Below are positions 45,654 through 54,730 of a stretch of 64,000 nt of DNA, in pieces. Each line of letters starts with the position of its first letter. The stretch's first letter is position 1. This DNA is from Rhizobium tumorigenes (GTDB lineage Bacteria > Pseudomonadota > Alphaproteobacteria > Rhizobiales > Rhizobiaceae). The stretch lies in assembly GCF_003240565.2 (NCBI RefSeq), contig NZ_CP117258.1, positions 186,001-250,000 of the forward strand. Reading direction: 5' to 3'. A program made the translations under genes and the position numbers. Below the pieces are notes generated by a model, which did not search any database, had not been told where the DNA came from, and saw only the letters and a program-made list of their open reading frames with translations.

Positions 45654-46937
45654 TCAAGCGGACGCCGGTTGCTCCAGGCACGCGGCGTCATAGGTCTCAA
45701 GGACGGCATCGACCGACCGGATGAGAACGAGTTCGGGATCTATCGGAATCCCCGACGATATAGCAAGGTTCGGCAGGAACTGCCTGGCGACGGTTTCCGG
45801 GATGACGACGCCACGCAGCGCCAGCAGCAAATTTTTGACCGCCTCCGCTGCCTGCGGCTTGCCCCAGTAATAGCGTATCCGGTCGCTGTAGCTGTAATGC
45901 CGCTCCACTCTCAGCGCATTCCCCTCCCCATGATAATGGCCAAGCCAGTTCGCGGGATCGGCGAGCATCGTGTCTTCCATGGCGTGTATCAGCGATCGGT
46001 CGCCATAATCCGAGACCAGTTCCGACGCGATCAGGTCGAGGCCGTACAGGGCTTCGCGGTAGGCGAAAGTCAGGCCGGGTCCGACCTTCAGGATAGGATA
46101 GCCATCGCGCACCAGTGCCGACAGCGCCTCGGCGGTCTGGTAGTCGGTGGAATGGGCCTCGAAGACGAAGTGAGGGACCTCATCGAGGACAGCGCCGAGA
46201 TCCGATGCCGCCTCCGGCCTGTAGGCGATGACGTTGGCATTGCCGAATTCGACGCCGGGCTGGACGACGAAGGCGATCACCCGGGAGAAGGCATCGGCAA
46301 GTCCTGCCCGCTCGAATACCTCGCGGTGAATCTCGATGGTCGAACGTGCGTCACTGGCTGAAGTCGGCGCCACCGTATCGAGGGCGTGGTCGGCGCCGCC
46401 GGGTATCGGTACCTCGGTACCGAGCACATAGACAGGCGGGGCGAGGCCGTTGGCCCGGGCTGCCTGCTCGGCGACTGCGGCAAGACGGGCTGCACGCTCG
46501 GCGATGATCCGGTCGCCGAGGCTCGCTGGCTCGCCGGCGCAGGCCATCGACGTATCCAGATGGATCTTGCTGAAGCCTGCCAGAACGTAGTCCCGGACCA
46601 GCGTCTCGGATTTCGACATGGCCGCCTCGGCAGTCTCTTTCTTCCATGGGTTTGGACCGAGATGATCGCCGCCGAACAGGATGCGGGAGCGCTCCAGGCC
46701 TTCGTCTTTGGCGATCGCGCAGACAAAGTCGATGAAGGCTGCCGGCGTCATGCCAGTGTAGCCGCCAAACTGATTGACCTGGTTGCACGTTGCCTCGATC
46801 AGCACCTGGCGACCGTTATTTTTGGCTCGGCGCAACGCTGCCCGCAGCACCGTCGGGTGAGCGGAGCAGACAGAGGTGATGCCGAACGGCGAGCCCTCTT
46901 TCCGGCAGGTGGCGAGGCATGTCAGCAGCTGGTTCAT
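45654..46937 (-). CDS. GatZ/KbaZ-family protein (tagatose-6-phosphate pathway)
   Basis: A 427-residue COG4573 protein. Signature segments are SVCSAHPTVLRAALRRA, EATCNQVNQFGGYTGMTP and FGGDHLGPNPWKKE. In enterobacteria GatZ/KbaZ supports tagatose-bisphosphate aldolase. In Agrobacterium a member of this family is, as I recall from published work, a D-tagatose-6-phosphate 4-epimerase that makes fructose-6-phosphate. No GatY/KbaY aldolase is encoded here, which fits the epimerase role. Its start overlaps the stop of the PfkB kinase gene by one base (TGATG). Confidence 0.88.
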   Translation of the reverse strand: MNQLLTCLATCRKEGSPFGITSVCSAHPTVLRAALRRAKNNGRQVLIEATCNQVNQFGGYTGMTPAAFIDFVCAIAKDEGLERSRILFGGDHLGPNPWKKETAEAAMSKSETLVRDYVLAGFSKIHLDTSMACAGEPASLGDRIIAERAARLAAVAEQAARANGLAPPVYVLGTEVPIPGGADHALDTVAPTSASDARSTIEIHREVFERAGLADAFSRVIAFVVQPGVEFGNANVIAYRPEAASDLGAVLDEVPHFVFEAHSTDYQTAEALSALVRDGYPILKVGPGLTFAYREALYGLDLIASELVSDYGDRSLIHAMEDTMLADPANWLGHYHGEGNALRVERHYSYSDRIRYYWGKPQAAEAVKNLLLALRGVVIPETVARQFLPNLAISSGIPIDPELVLIRSVDAVLETYDAACLEQPASA

Positions 46938-47926
46938 CAGGTTACCCTCGGTGTGGTTCGCGCAAATTCCTGCAGTTCCTCAAGGCTGGAGACGCCCTCC
47001 ATCGGCCCCTGCCGCGTGACGTTGCGGGCGCCGGCGGCGTTGGCCAGCAACAGCGCGCGCTCCGGCGTCGAGCCCATTCGCCGAGCGGTAAGATAGGTGG
47101 CGCCGAAACAATCGCCGGCGCCGGTCGGATCGACTTCGGAAACCGCGAAGGCGGCGGCATGAAGCGGCGGCGATCCCGGCGCAAAACAGGAAGAGCCATG
47201 GCGGCCGCGCTTCAGCACGATCTCGCCAATGCCGATACCGAGAAGCTTGTCGATGGCAGTCGGTTCGTCGCTGGTATCGGCTGCAATCAGCAGTTCGTCA
47301 TCGGACGGCAGCAGCAGGTCGGTGACGGCGAGCATGTCATCGAGCACCTGCCTGCCCTCCCCGCCATTTGCCAGTTCCTTCCGAACATTGGGGTCGAAGG
47401 ATACCGAGCCGCCACGGGCCTTTATCGCCGAGACGGCAAAATGGATAATGTCGGAGACGCCCGGAATGGCGAAAGCCGATCCCATGACATGCAAGTGGCC
47501 GCCGCGCTCGATCAGCGCCCTTGCGGGTGCCGTCAGCTGGATCCGGCCGGCAGCGGAGCTGGCGATATTGAAAACGAAATCGCGGGCGCCATCCGGTCGG
47601 TAGCGTACGAAAGCGCTGCCCGTTGGGAGATCGCCGATGACAGATATGGCCGAGACGTCGACACCGTCGCGCCGCAGCCTGTCGATATTGAGCTTGCCGA
47701 AATCGTCGTTGCCGACGCTGGCGATGATGCCAGCCGATCCGCCCATGCGCGCGACCTGGTCGATGAAGATCGCGGGCGCGCCGCTGGCAAAGGGGCCGAT
47801 CAGAGCCTGCGGCTCCAGAAAACCGTGGCCGACCGTCGTTGCCATGATCTCCACCAGGATTTCGCCGATCGTGATCGTCGGCCCGAGCGCTTCAGGCGCA
47901 AGCCCTCCGGTCTGTAAAGCAGACAT
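46937..47926 (-). CDS. PfkB-family sugar kinase, probable tagatose/fructose kinase
   Basis: A 329-residue carbohydrate kinase of the PfkB/ribokinase family. The catalytic Asp and anion hole are in [14 protein letters not shown] near the C-terminus, and the N-terminal GEILVEIMA and [22 protein letters not shown] segments are typical. GGGAGG lies just upstream of the ATG at 47926; the open frame continues far upstream only as the antisense shadow of other genes. Coupled to a GatZ-family gene, it most likely phosphorylates D-tagatose or a related ketohexose. It is divergent from the SmoE-like binding-protein gene at 48239. Confidence 0.9.
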   Translation of the reverse strand: MSALQTGGLAPEALGPTITIGEILVEIMATTVGHGFLEPQALIGPFASGAPAIFIDQVARMGGSAGIIASVGNDDFGKLNIDRLRRDGVDVSAISVIGDLPTGSAFVRYRPDGARDFVFNIASSAAGRIQLTAPARALIERGGHLHVMGSAFAIPGVSDIIHFAVSAIKARGGSVSFDPNVRKELANGGEGRQVLDDMLAVTDLLLPSDDELLIAADTSDEPTAIDKLLGIGIGEIVLKRGRHGSSCFAPGSPPLHAAAFAVSEVDPTGAGDCFGATYLTARRMGSTPERALLLANAAGARNVTRQGPMEGVSSLEELQEFARTTPRVT

Positions 47927-48238
47927 CTTACCTCCCTCGCCCCGCCAAGGACGGATAATGCAATGCGGCGGTCCCTCTTGGCTAAAGAAAGGGAAATCGC
48001 GAGTCAACAGAATTTGACGCGAGTAAATTAGCGCATGCCTTGCGGATTGCTTATTTCCTGTGCAGGTAAGCGTAATCAAGCAAATAAAACAGCCATTATG
48101 CCGTATGATTTTCGAGATATGACCGGAAATTCGGCAGCGTTCATCTTCGGTCGGTTGACAGCAGGACGCTTCGTTGCAATAAAACTTTACGCATGTAATT
48201 TTATGCGTAGGTTTTCTTTCGGGAGGAGAAACGAAGTC
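47927..48238. other. divergent regulatory region of the hexitol cluster
   Basis: A 312-bp gap between the leftward kinase and rightward binding-protein genes. It contains the TTGACGCG core at 48014-48021 in an AT-rich setting. It also has a 7-bp-arm inverted repeat (TACGCAT at 48188-48194, ATGCGTA at 48203-48209) right before the binding-protein start. The region is AT-richer than its surroundings, as expected for promoters. No gene seen. Confidence 0.6.
48188..48209. promoter_or_regulatory. inverted repeat before the SmoE-like gene, candidate operator
   Basis: TACGCAT and its exact reverse complement ATGCGTA are separated by 8 bp, ending 30 bp before the ATG at 48239. Position suits a repressor site for the LacI protein at 51587-52627, but that link is inferred. 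Confidence 0.5.
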
Positions 48239-49552
48239 ATGACAACAATTATTCGCACGCTGACCGCATCTGCCGTCGGCATCGGCCTGATGGCAGGAAT
48301 GGCCCAGGCCGAGGAACTGACGATTGCCACCGTCAACAATGGTGACATGATCATCATGCAGAAGCTGGCGCCCGAGTGGGAGAAGAAGACGGGCAACAAG
48401 CTGAACTGGGTGGTGCTCGAGGAAAATGTCCTTCGCCAGAAGCTGACCACCGACATTGCCACGAAGAGCGGCCAGTTCGACATCATGACCATCGGTGGCT
48501 ACGAGGCGCCGATCTGGGGCAAGTCCGGCTGGCTGGAGCCGGTTGGCGATCTCGGCAGCGACTATGACTACGACGACCTTCTGGCGCCGATCAAGGCCGG
48601 CCTGACAGTCGACGGCAAGCTCTACGCGGTACCGTTCTACACCGAAAGCTCGTTCACGCTGTACCGCAAGGACCTGTTCGATGCGGCCGGTCTCAAGATG
48701 CCGGAGAAGCCGACCTACGACCAGATCAAGGAATACGCGGCCAAGCTCACCGACAAGTCGAAGGAGCATTACGGTATCTGCCTTCGCGGCAAGCCGGGCT
48801 GGGGCGAGAACATGGCGTTCCTCGGAACCATGATCAACACCTATGGCGGCAGCTGGTTCGACATGAAATGGAAGCCGCAGATCAATTCGGCGCCCTGGAA
48901 AAAGGCCGTCACCGACTACGTCGAGCTGCTGACCAAATACGGTCCTCCCGGTGTGACATCGAATGGCTTCAATGAAAACCAGGCGCTGTTTGCGACCGGC
49001 CATTGCGCCATGTGGATCGACGCAACGTCGGCCGCCGGCCGCGTGTTCGATCCGAAGCAGAGCAAGGTTGCCGACAAGATCGCTTTCACGGCCGCCCCGA
49101 TAGCGGTCACCCCGAACGGCGCTAGCTGGTCCTGGTCGTGGAACCTGGCGATCCCGGCAACATCGACCAAGGTCGAGGCCGCCAAGTCGTTCGTCAAATG
49201 GGCGACCTCCAAGGACTATGTGAAGCTGGTGGGAGAGAAGGAAGGCTGGGTCGCCGTGCCGCCGGGCACGCGCAAATCGACCTATGACCTGCCGGAGTAC
49301 CAGAAGGCAGCGCCATTTGCCGCGGCCGTGCTGAAGGCCATCCTGTCGGCCGATCCGACCAAGGCCACGAAGGATCCGGTGCCCTATACCGGCGTCCAGT
49401 TCGTCGCCATTCCTGAGTTCCAGGGCATCGGCACCATCGTCGGCCAGCAGATATCGTCTGCGCTTGCCGGTCAGCAGACCGTCACCGCCGCCCTCGACAA
49501 TGCCCAGAAACAGGTCGAGCGCGACATGAAGAAGGCCGGCTATCCGAAATGA
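48239..49552 (+). CDS. polyol ABC transporter substrate-binding protein (SmoE-like)
   Basis: A 437-residue periplasmic binding protein. Residues 1-24 are a clear Sec signal peptide ([16 protein letters not shown]). The mature part ([28 protein letters not shown], then [22 protein letters not shown]) is closely like SmoE, the sorbitol/mannitol/galactitol-binding protein of rhizobia. GGAGGAG precedes the ATG at 48239. Directly downstream comes a hairpin and then an SDR gene. The two permeases and the ATPase that normally follow smoE (smoFGK) are absent. It must work with a transporter encoded elsewhere, or the cluster has lost them. Confidence 0.92.
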   Translation: MTTIIRTLTASAVGIGLMAGMAQAEELTIATVNNGDMIIMQKLAPEWEKKTGNKLNWVVLEENVLRQKLTTDIATKSGQFDIMTIGGYEAPIWGKSGWLEPVGDLGSDYDYDDLLAPIKAGLTVDGKLYAVPFYTESSFTLYRKDLFDAAGLKMPEKPTYDQIKEYAAKLTDKSKEHYGICLRGKPGWGENMAFLGTMINTYGGSWFDMKWKPQINSAPWKKAVTDYVELLTKYGPPGVTSNGFNENQALFATGHCAMWIDATSAAGRVFDPKQSKVADKIAFTAAPIAVTPNGASWSWSWNLAIPATSTKVEAAKSFVKWATSKDYVKLVGEKEGWVAVPPGTRKSTYDLPEYQKAAPFAAAVLKAILSADPTKATKDPVPYTGVQFVAIPEFQGIGTIVGQQISSALAGQQTVTAALDNAQKQVERDMKKAGYPK

Positions 49553-49560
49553 TCGATACC

Positions 49561-49583
49561 GCTCGCGGCTTGCCGCCGCGAGC
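49561..49583 (+). terminator. hairpin after the SmoE-like gene
   Basis: GCTCGCGGC at 49561-49569 and its exact reverse complement at 49575-49583 form a 9-bp GC-rich stem with a 5-nt loop, 8 bp after the stop codon. No U-tract follows. Such hairpins often protect abundant binding-protein mRNA from 3-prime decay. Confidence 0.65.
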
Positions 49584-49669
49584 ACCCTCCCGGGCGTTGG
49601 AAGTTTAACCTTCCCAAGGTCAGGGCTTTCCGGCAGACATTCGTCAGTATCTAGAATTTGGAGCGTGTT

Positions 49670-50440
49670 ATGAGATTGAAGGACAAAGTCGCGCTGATTA
49701 CCGGCGGTGCCCGCGGTATCGGCCTTGGTTTTGCAGAAGCCTTCGTCAAGGAAGGTGCGCGGGTCGTCATCGCCGACATCGACATCGACCGTGCCTCCAA
49801 GGCCGCCGCTGTCATTGGCGATCGCGCCAGCGCCGTCAAGCTCGACGTCACCGATCTTTCGGCCATCGAGAGCGTCGTCAAGTCGGTCGACCAGGAGTTC
49901 GGCGGCATCGACATCCTCATCAACAATGCCGCCATCTTCGACATGGCGCCGATCAACGAGATTACCGAGCAGAGCTACGAGCGTATCTTCGACATCAATC
50001 TCAAGGCGCCGCTGTTCATGATGAAGGCGGTCTCCAACGCCATGATCGCACGCGGTCGCGGCGGCAAGATCATCAACATGGCGAGCCAGGCCGGTCGTCG
50101 CGGCGAAGCGCTGGTGACCCTCTATTGCGCCTCCAAGGCGGCGATCATCTCGGCCACCCAGTCTGCGGCGCTCGCCCTCGTCAAGCACGGCATCAACGTC
50201 AACGCCATCGCCCCCGGTGTCGTCGACAGCGAAATGTGGGATGTCGTCGACGCCAGCTTTGCCAAGTGGGAAGGCCTCCAGCCCGGCGAGAAAAAGGCAG
50301 CCGTCGCCAAATCCGTGCCGATCGGCCGCTTCGCGACACCCGACGATCTCAAGGGTATCGCTGTCTTTCTCGCATCCTCCGAAAGCGACTACATTCTCGC
50401 CCAGACCTACAATGTCGACGGCGGAAACTGGATGAGCTGA
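49670..50440 (+). CDS. short-chain dehydrogenase, SmoS-like polyol dehydrogenase
   Basis: A 256-residue classical SDR. The NAD-binding motif TGGARGIG is at residues 12-19, NNAA at about 86-89, the catalytic Ser in NMASQAG, and YCASK supplies Tyr and Lys. It closely resembles sorbitol/L-iditol/galactitol 2-dehydrogenase SmoS of Rhizobiales. The ATG at 49670 has GGAG 6 bp upstream; a TTG at 49658 is in frame but badly placed. It probably oxidises galactitol to tagatose or sorbitol to fructose. The next gene is a zinc alcohol dehydrogenase, 42 bp away. Confidence 0.92.
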   Translation: MRLKDKVALITGGARGIGLGFAEAFVKEGARVVIADIDIDRASKAAAVIGDRASAVKLDVTDLSAIESVVKSVDQEFGGIDILINNAAIFDMAPINEITEQSYERIFDINLKAPLFMMKAVSNAMIARGRGGKIINMASQAGRRGEALVTLYCASKAAIISATQSAALALVKHGINVNAIAPGVVDSEMWDVVDASFAKWEGLQPGEKKAAVAKSVPIGRFATPDDLKGIAVFLASSESDYILAQTYNVDGGNWMS

Positions 50441-50482
50441 CCTTACGGTCGGCGATCGCCTGAAGGCGTGCGGGAGGAAGTG

Positions 50483-51493
50483 TTGGAAGCCATCAATTAT
50501 ACGGCCCTCGGCGTTGCCTATATCGCCGACCTGCCGATGCCGACGCTTTTGCACGGCCAGGCGCTGATCCGGGTCAAGGCATCCGGTCTGTGCCACACGG
50601 ATATCGACGTTCTCTATGGTCGCTACGGCGAGGGGCATTTTCCAGTTGTCCCCGGCCATGAATATGCGGGCGTCGTCGAGGCCGTCGCCGACGATGTGCA
50701 GTCGGTCAAGGTCGGCGCCCGCGTGGTCGTCGATCCCAACCTCACCTGCGGGCATTGTGACGCCTGCCTGAAGGGGCTCGGCAATCTCTGCCGGACGCTG
50801 AAGGCCTACGGGGTCACCCACAATGGCGGTTTCGCAGCCTACAGCGCCGTCGACGCCGGGCACCTGCACGAGATCGGCGACATGCCCTTCGAGCTCGCAG
50901 CACTTGCCGAGCCGCTCGGCTGCGTCCTCAACGGTCTGCGCAGTGCCAACCTTGTCACCGGTGCCCACGGCACGCAGAGGGCATTGGTCTTCGGTGCAGG
51001 GCCGATCGGGCTGCTGCTCGCCCTGTCGCTGAAGGCCGAGGGCGTCGCCGCCGTGACGGTTGCCGACATCAACGAACGTCGTCTCGACTTTGCCGGTAGC
51101 CTCGGGCTTGGCACCGCCGTCTCTGGGTCGGCGGATCTGGCCCGCTGCCTGCGCCAATTCGATTTCGTCGCCGATGCCACGGGAATTCCCGCTGTCGTCG
51201 AGGGCATGGCCGATTTTACCGCCGATGGCGGCACCATGCTGGTGTTCGGCGTCTGCGCGCCGGATGCCCGGGTGGCGATCGCACCGTTCGAGATTTTCAG
51301 GCGGCAATTGAAGCTTGTCGGTTCCCATTCGCTGAACGGGACCATTCCAGATGCACTTGCGATTCTGAAACGGGATGCAGACCGGATGGGGCGGCTTGTG
51401 TCGCACCGGCTGCCTCTCGCCGAGGTGCTGCCGTTCCTGACCAGCAAGTCGAAGGACGCGGCGACCATGAAGGTACAATATGTCGCCGACTAA
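50483..51493 (+). CDS. zinc-dependent alcohol/polyol dehydrogenase (MDR family)
   Basis: A 336-residue medium-chain dehydrogenase. The catalytic zinc ligands are in SGLCHTD and the GHEYAG segment ([11 protein letters not shown]). The structural zinc Cys cluster is seen as [15 protein letters not shown]. The Rossmann motif is FGAGPIG. I prefer the TTG at 50483, 5 bp after GGGAGG; GTG at 50480 or 50468 are in-frame alternatives. In the known Agrobacterium altritol/galactitol pathway a gene of this family is an altritol 5-dehydrogenase, so a similar role is plausible here. Confidence 0.9.
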   Translation: MEAINYTALGVAYIADLPMPTLLHGQALIRVKASGLCHTDIDVLYGRYGEGHFPVVPGHEYAGVVEAVADDVQSVKVGARVVVDPNLTCGHCDACLKGLGNLCRTLKAYGVTHNGGFAAYSAVDAGHLHEIGDMPFELAALAEPLGCVLNGLRSANLVTGAHGTQRALVFGAGPIGLLLALSLKAEGVAAVTVADINERRLDFAGSLGLGTAVSGSADLARCLRQFDFVADATGIPAVVEGMADFTADGGTMLVFGVCAPDARVAIAPFEIFRRQLKLVGSHSLNGTIPDALAILKRDADRMGRLVSHRLPLAEVLPFLTSKSKDAATMKVQYVAD

Positions 51494-51586
51494 GTGAATT
51501 TCCGGCATCGATTGCGCGCGGATTCCGGCTTTTCGCCCGGAGGCGCGTGATCTACAGGTGAACTCCTGACCGATGGGAGAGACAAT

Positions 51587-52627
51587 GTGGCGAAACCGAT
51601 AAGGACGATGGAGGATTTTTCCGAACTCGTCGGCCTGTCCCGTCCGACCGTGTCGAAATACTTCAACGATCCGAGCTCGGTGCGCCGCAAGACGCGGGAT
51701 CTCATCGAGGATGCGCTGAAGAAATCCGGCTTTCGTCCCAACATGTTCGCCGTCAACCTCAATCGCCGGCGCAGCAATATCATCGGCGTCATCATCCCGA
51801 ATTCGACCGATCCGTTCTACATGGCGCTCACCCGCCGGATCGAGCTCATCGCCAACGAGGCCGGGTTTCTGGCTTTCGTGCTGTCCTCGGATGGCAAGGC
51901 CGGCATGGAGGACGAGGCGATCAAGACCTTCAAGTCGCTGAATGTTGCCGGCGCCATCATCGCGCCGCTCGGGATAGAATCGCACCACGCGACGCTGCAG
52001 CAGCTCGGCCAGAGTATTCCCCTCGTCTATGTGGACTCGCCGCTCGACGAGACCTCTGCTTTCGTCGGCACCAACAACCGCCAGAGCTTCAGCCTCATCG
52101 TCGACTACCTCTGCCGCTCCGGCGAGCCGCCCTGCTATTTCGGAATGCCTGACGTCAACACCAATGCCGCGACCAGGCGCCTTGCCTATATCGAGGCGAT
52201 GGAGCAGTTCCGCCTCACCCCCGAACTCGTGGGGCTGTCCCCCGTTGCCAGTTGGGATTTCGAGCGTTTTGGCTTCGAGGAGGCAAACCGTATCCTCGCG
52301 TCGACATCCGGCTTTCCCTGTAGGACCATCCTTTGCGCCAACGACCGCGTCGCCTTCGGCGTTATTTCCGCCGCCTACCAGAAGGGACTGCGGGTCGGGC
52401 ACGGCGCCGATTGCGACCTGCGCGTCGCCGGCCATGACGATCATCCGCTGTCGCGCTACGCCTGTCCGCCGATCACCACGGTTGCCCAGAACTACAACGA
52501 GATCGGCAAGCTCGCCATCGAACTCCTGCTCGACAAGCTCGGCGAAACCACCGGTACCTCACCATCCGGCACCGTCGAGGAACGCATCCTGCTCAATGCC
52601 GAACTCATGCTGCGAAGTTCCGCCTGA
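51587..52627 (+). CDS. LacI-family transcriptional regulator
   Basis: A 346-residue LacI protein. The headpiece ([20 protein letters not shown], then [12 protein letters not shown]) and the hinge ([14 protein letters not shown]) precede a sugar-binding effector domain ([25 protein letters not shown], then [20 protein letters not shown]). GTG at 51587 is preceded by GGGAGA. An ATG two bases earlier is out of frame. It follows the hexitol dehydrogenases by 93 bp and probably regulates this cluster. It is a paralogue of the LacI protein at 4095-5129. Confidence 0.93.
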   Translation: MAKPIRTMEDFSELVGLSRPTVSKYFNDPSSVRRKTRDLIEDALKKSGFRPNMFAVNLNRRRSNIIGVIIPNSTDPFYMALTRRIELIANEAGFLAFVLSSDGKAGMEDEAIKTFKSLNVAGAIIAPLGIESHHATLQQLGQSIPLVYVDSPLDETSAFVGTNNRQSFSLIVDYLCRSGEPPCYFGMPDVNTNAATRRLAYIEAMEQFRLTPELVGLSPVASWDFERFGFEEANRILASTSGFPCRTILCANDRVAFGVISAAYQKGLRVGHGADCDLRVAGHDDHPLSRYACPPITTVAQNYNEIGKLAIELLLDKLGETTGTSPSGTVEERILLNAELMLRSSA

Positions 52628-52827
52628 TGGCATCGGTTTGATCCAGGGGCTCGGTTACCGGCAATTGTCGTCTGCATGGCTTCTCGTAGAGTGGCCCACG
52701 CCTCTCCGTTCACGCGGCCTGTTCGGTCCGTGTCATGACAATTCTGATGGCCGGGGCACACCGAGTGCCTGATGATTTTTTAGTTAAGTGACACCAGATG
52801 TGCCCCGTTCGACAGTTTTTATCCGCA

Positions 52828-52883
52828 ACTCCGGATCCTCTGTTTCCGACCCAGGTCCCGTTTCGGGGAAAAGCTGCCGGAGT
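52828..52883. repeat. inverted-repeat module 1 of palindromic mosaic
   Basis: ACTCCGG at 52828-52834 and CCGGAGT at 52877-52883 enclose a 42-bp loop with a small CCCG/CGGG hairpin in it. It is immediately followed by module 2. Confidence 0.65.
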
Positions 52884-52892
52884 TATGCCACA

Positions 52893-52956
52893 CAGGCACG
52901 CCGAGCCTAGGGGCTCGAAGGGATCCACTTTCTGCGGACCCTCGAAGACGTGCCTG
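52893..52956. repeat. inverted-repeat module 2, three-way-junction fold
   Basis: An outer stem CAGGCACG (52893-52900) pairs perfectly with 52949-52956. Inside it sit two hairpins. CGAGCC-TAGG-GGCTCG spans 52902-52917. AGGGATCC (52919-52926) pairs with GGACCCT (52936-52942) around a bulged A. This nested order is characteristic of a structured RNA or a mobile palindromic element rather than random sequence. Confidence 0.7.
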
Positions 52957-53055
52957 CGTAGACAGCAACCCCTCCAAGACCCGGTCCCACCTCGCCGGCA
53001 ACGCAGACCGGTGTATCCGATGGCGGAACGGCCCGAGTATAGATCGGGTCGAAAG

Positions 53056-53120
53056 CATGGGGATGAAATTATGATGCCGGCATTGTTTCCAAACGGAAAT
53101 CCCAACGGCTTATCCCCATG
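53056..53120. repeat. inverted-repeat module 3 of palindromic mosaic
   Basis: CATGGGGAT at 53056-53064 and its exact reverse complement at 53112-53120 form a 9-bp stem. Inside is a short TTTCC/GGAAA hairpin near 53086-53099. Confidence 0.65.
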
Positions 53121-53207
53121 AGGTGCCGCGAGCAGGGGCGATGGAGGAATATGTGTGGATGGTCTGGGTCTGGGTGTGCGTATGAGGTCAGAGAGCAACC
53201 CCAACTT

Positions 53208-53344
53208 CCCTCATTCCTGTGCCTGTCACAGGAAACCAGCCGCCCAAGTCCTTGGGCGATAAACACTTTCGCCACCAGCAGAGAGTCCTCCCACGGCCCA
53301 GACGCGCCGTGACTGGATTCCTGTGACGGGCACAGGAATGAGGG
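53208..53344. repeat. long inverted repeat resembling a rhizobial intergenic mosaic element
   Basis: The 32-bp arm at about 53208-53239 and the arm at about 53313-53344 are inverted copies with only two mismatches. Each arm is itself a near palindrome built on TTCCTGTG/CACAGGAA. Between them is a perfect CGCCCAAG/CTTGGGCG hairpin at 53241-53258. The size (137 bp) and structure recall the RIME family of palindromic intergenic elements in Rhizobium. The family name is inferred from structure. Confidence 0.75.
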
Positions 53345-53712
53345 GTTTGGGGGCGTCCTAGGCGAGGTTTGACCTTAAAGGGTGTGGCAGTAAGTGACCG
53401 GTCTTTCACTGGGAAGTTTGCCTCAATCTGCTTGCGTTTGCAATATCTTGACTATCCTACTCGGTTTTCCTCCGGAATATGGCCATGGCCGAAGTCTCGG
53501 TGGGTGCTCGGCGGAAAGCGGAATTTTGAGGGGGTGCGGAGAACGCGCTGCCGACATATGCGCATTTGTCTAACGGTCTTCCTGTCAATGGCAACTACTG
53601 AACCTAAAGCCCCGCCCAGACCTTAGCCGAAATGACGTCCATTGTCATAAAGTCAATCGCGCGATGACAACCACGACGCGGAGGCTTTACCGCCTCCCCT
53701 GATGATCAGCCT

Positions 53713-54642
53713 CTACTTCGTCGAAGCAAGCAGCGCCTCGATCTCGCTGCGCGTCGGCATGGCGGGCGCTGTTCCGCGGCGCGTCACGGCTATGCCGGCG
53801 GTGGCGCAGCCGAAGCGGACGGCATCGAGCGGCGCCGAACCGCGCGATATCGCCGCGGCAAAACCGCCGACGAAGGCATCGCCAGCGCCCGTGGTGTCGA
53901 TCACCGGTCCGTAGCTCATGGCCGGGACATGCACGGATGTGCCTGCGTCGTGGTAATAGACGCCGCGCCCGCCGAGCGTGATGACGGCGGCACCGACACC
54001 GCGCGCGACCAGCGCTTCGCCGGCCCGCTTCGCATCCTCGATGGTGTCGAGGGAAAAGCCGACGAGGGCTGCAGCTTCCGTCTCGTTCGGGACGATATAG
54101 TCGCAGAGGTCGAGCATCGCCTCGGGAAAGGCTTCGGCCGGTGCCGGATTGAATATCGTCGTGACGCGGGCCGCCCGTGCAATGGCAATGGCATGCAGTG
54201 CGGCGACGGCCGGCTGCTCGAGTTGCGTGACGAAGACTGCCGACTGGCGGATCGTCTCGCGCGCTGCCTCGACATCATCGACACCGATGGTGCCGGCAGC
54301 GCCCGGATAGACGATGATGGCGTTGTCGCCGGTGCTGTCGTTGACATAGATGAAGGCCGCGCCCGTCGGCTCGTCGTCCATGACCACCAACAGCGGCTTC
54401 ACCCCGGCATCGGCGTAGGTTTTCTGCGCAAGATCGCCGAAAGTATCGCGGCCGATCTTGGAGATGAACGTGACCTCAGCGCCGGCCTTGGCGGCGGCGA
54501 CCGCCTGGTTCGAGCCTTTTCCGCCGGGGCCGACGGCAAAGCCGCTGCCCTTGATGGTCTCGCCGACATCCGGCATCCGGGGTGCCAGATAAGCTGTGTC
54601 GGCCACGAAGATACCGAGGATCGTAACGCCTGTTCCCACCAT
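53713..54642 (-). CDS. ribokinase-like PfkB sugar kinase
   Basis: A 309-residue kinase that phosphorylates a sugar using ATP. The ribokinase signatures are GPGGKGSNQAVAAAKAG near residues 35-51 and the catalytic DTTGAGDAFVGGFAAA near 253-268. ATG at 54642 is preferred over the GTG at 54648 for spacing to AAGGGG. It is the last gene of the operon ATPase, binding protein, two permeases, kinase (59685 to 53713). The imported sugar is likely a pentose or ribose derivative, but this is inferred. Confidence 0.92.
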   Translation of the reverse strand: MVGTGVTILGIFVADTAYLAPRMPDVGETIKGSGFAVGPGGKGSNQAVAAAKAGAEVTFISKIGRDTFGDLAQKTYADAGVKPLLVVMDDEPTGAAFIYVNDSTGDNAIIVYPGAAGTIGVDDVEAARETIRQSAVFVTQLEQPAVAALHAIAIARAARVTTIFNPAPAEAFPEAMLDLCDYIVPNETEAAALVGFSLDTIEDAKRAGEALVARGVGAAVITLGGRGVYYHDAGTSVHVPAMSYGPVIDTTGAGDAFVGGFAAAISRGSAPLDAVRFGCATAGIAVTRRGTAPAMPTRSEIEALLASTK

Positions 54643-54730
54643 GATCACCCCTTGTCGACATTCAGTGTCTGCGCCGGATCATATCCGTCCTATCGGCCGT
54701 CTCGCAACTGCCAGCTTCGATGCAGTCCGG

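Larger units (their letters stand above)
52628..53712. other. 1.1-kb gene-free region rich in palindromes
   Basis: No open frame here has a ribosome-binding site or plausible composition. The longest, 52710-53204 leftward, is Arg/Gly/Pro/Cys-rich and looks translated by chance. The stretch 52828-53344 is built of nested and tandem inverted repeats described separately. The remainder (53345-53712) shows nothing I can name. Confidence 0.7.

Noticed and set aside
47927..52444. About 4.5 kb of leftward frame open upstream of the PfkB kinase start
   Set aside because: It runs antisense to the SmoE-like, SDR, dehydrogenase and LacI genes. High-GC codon use often leaves an antisense frame open. The kinase has a clear ribosome-binding site at its own ATG, 47926.
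52893..52956. tmRNA, RNase P, SRP or 6S RNA identity for the folded module
   Set aside because: None of the sequence signatures of those RNAs that I know could be found on either strand; kept only as an unnamed structured repeat.
52710..53204. 164-residue leftward open frame in the palindromic region
   Set aside because: It covers inverted repeats, has an odd composition rich in Cys, Arg, Gly and Pro, and lacks a ribosome-binding site.
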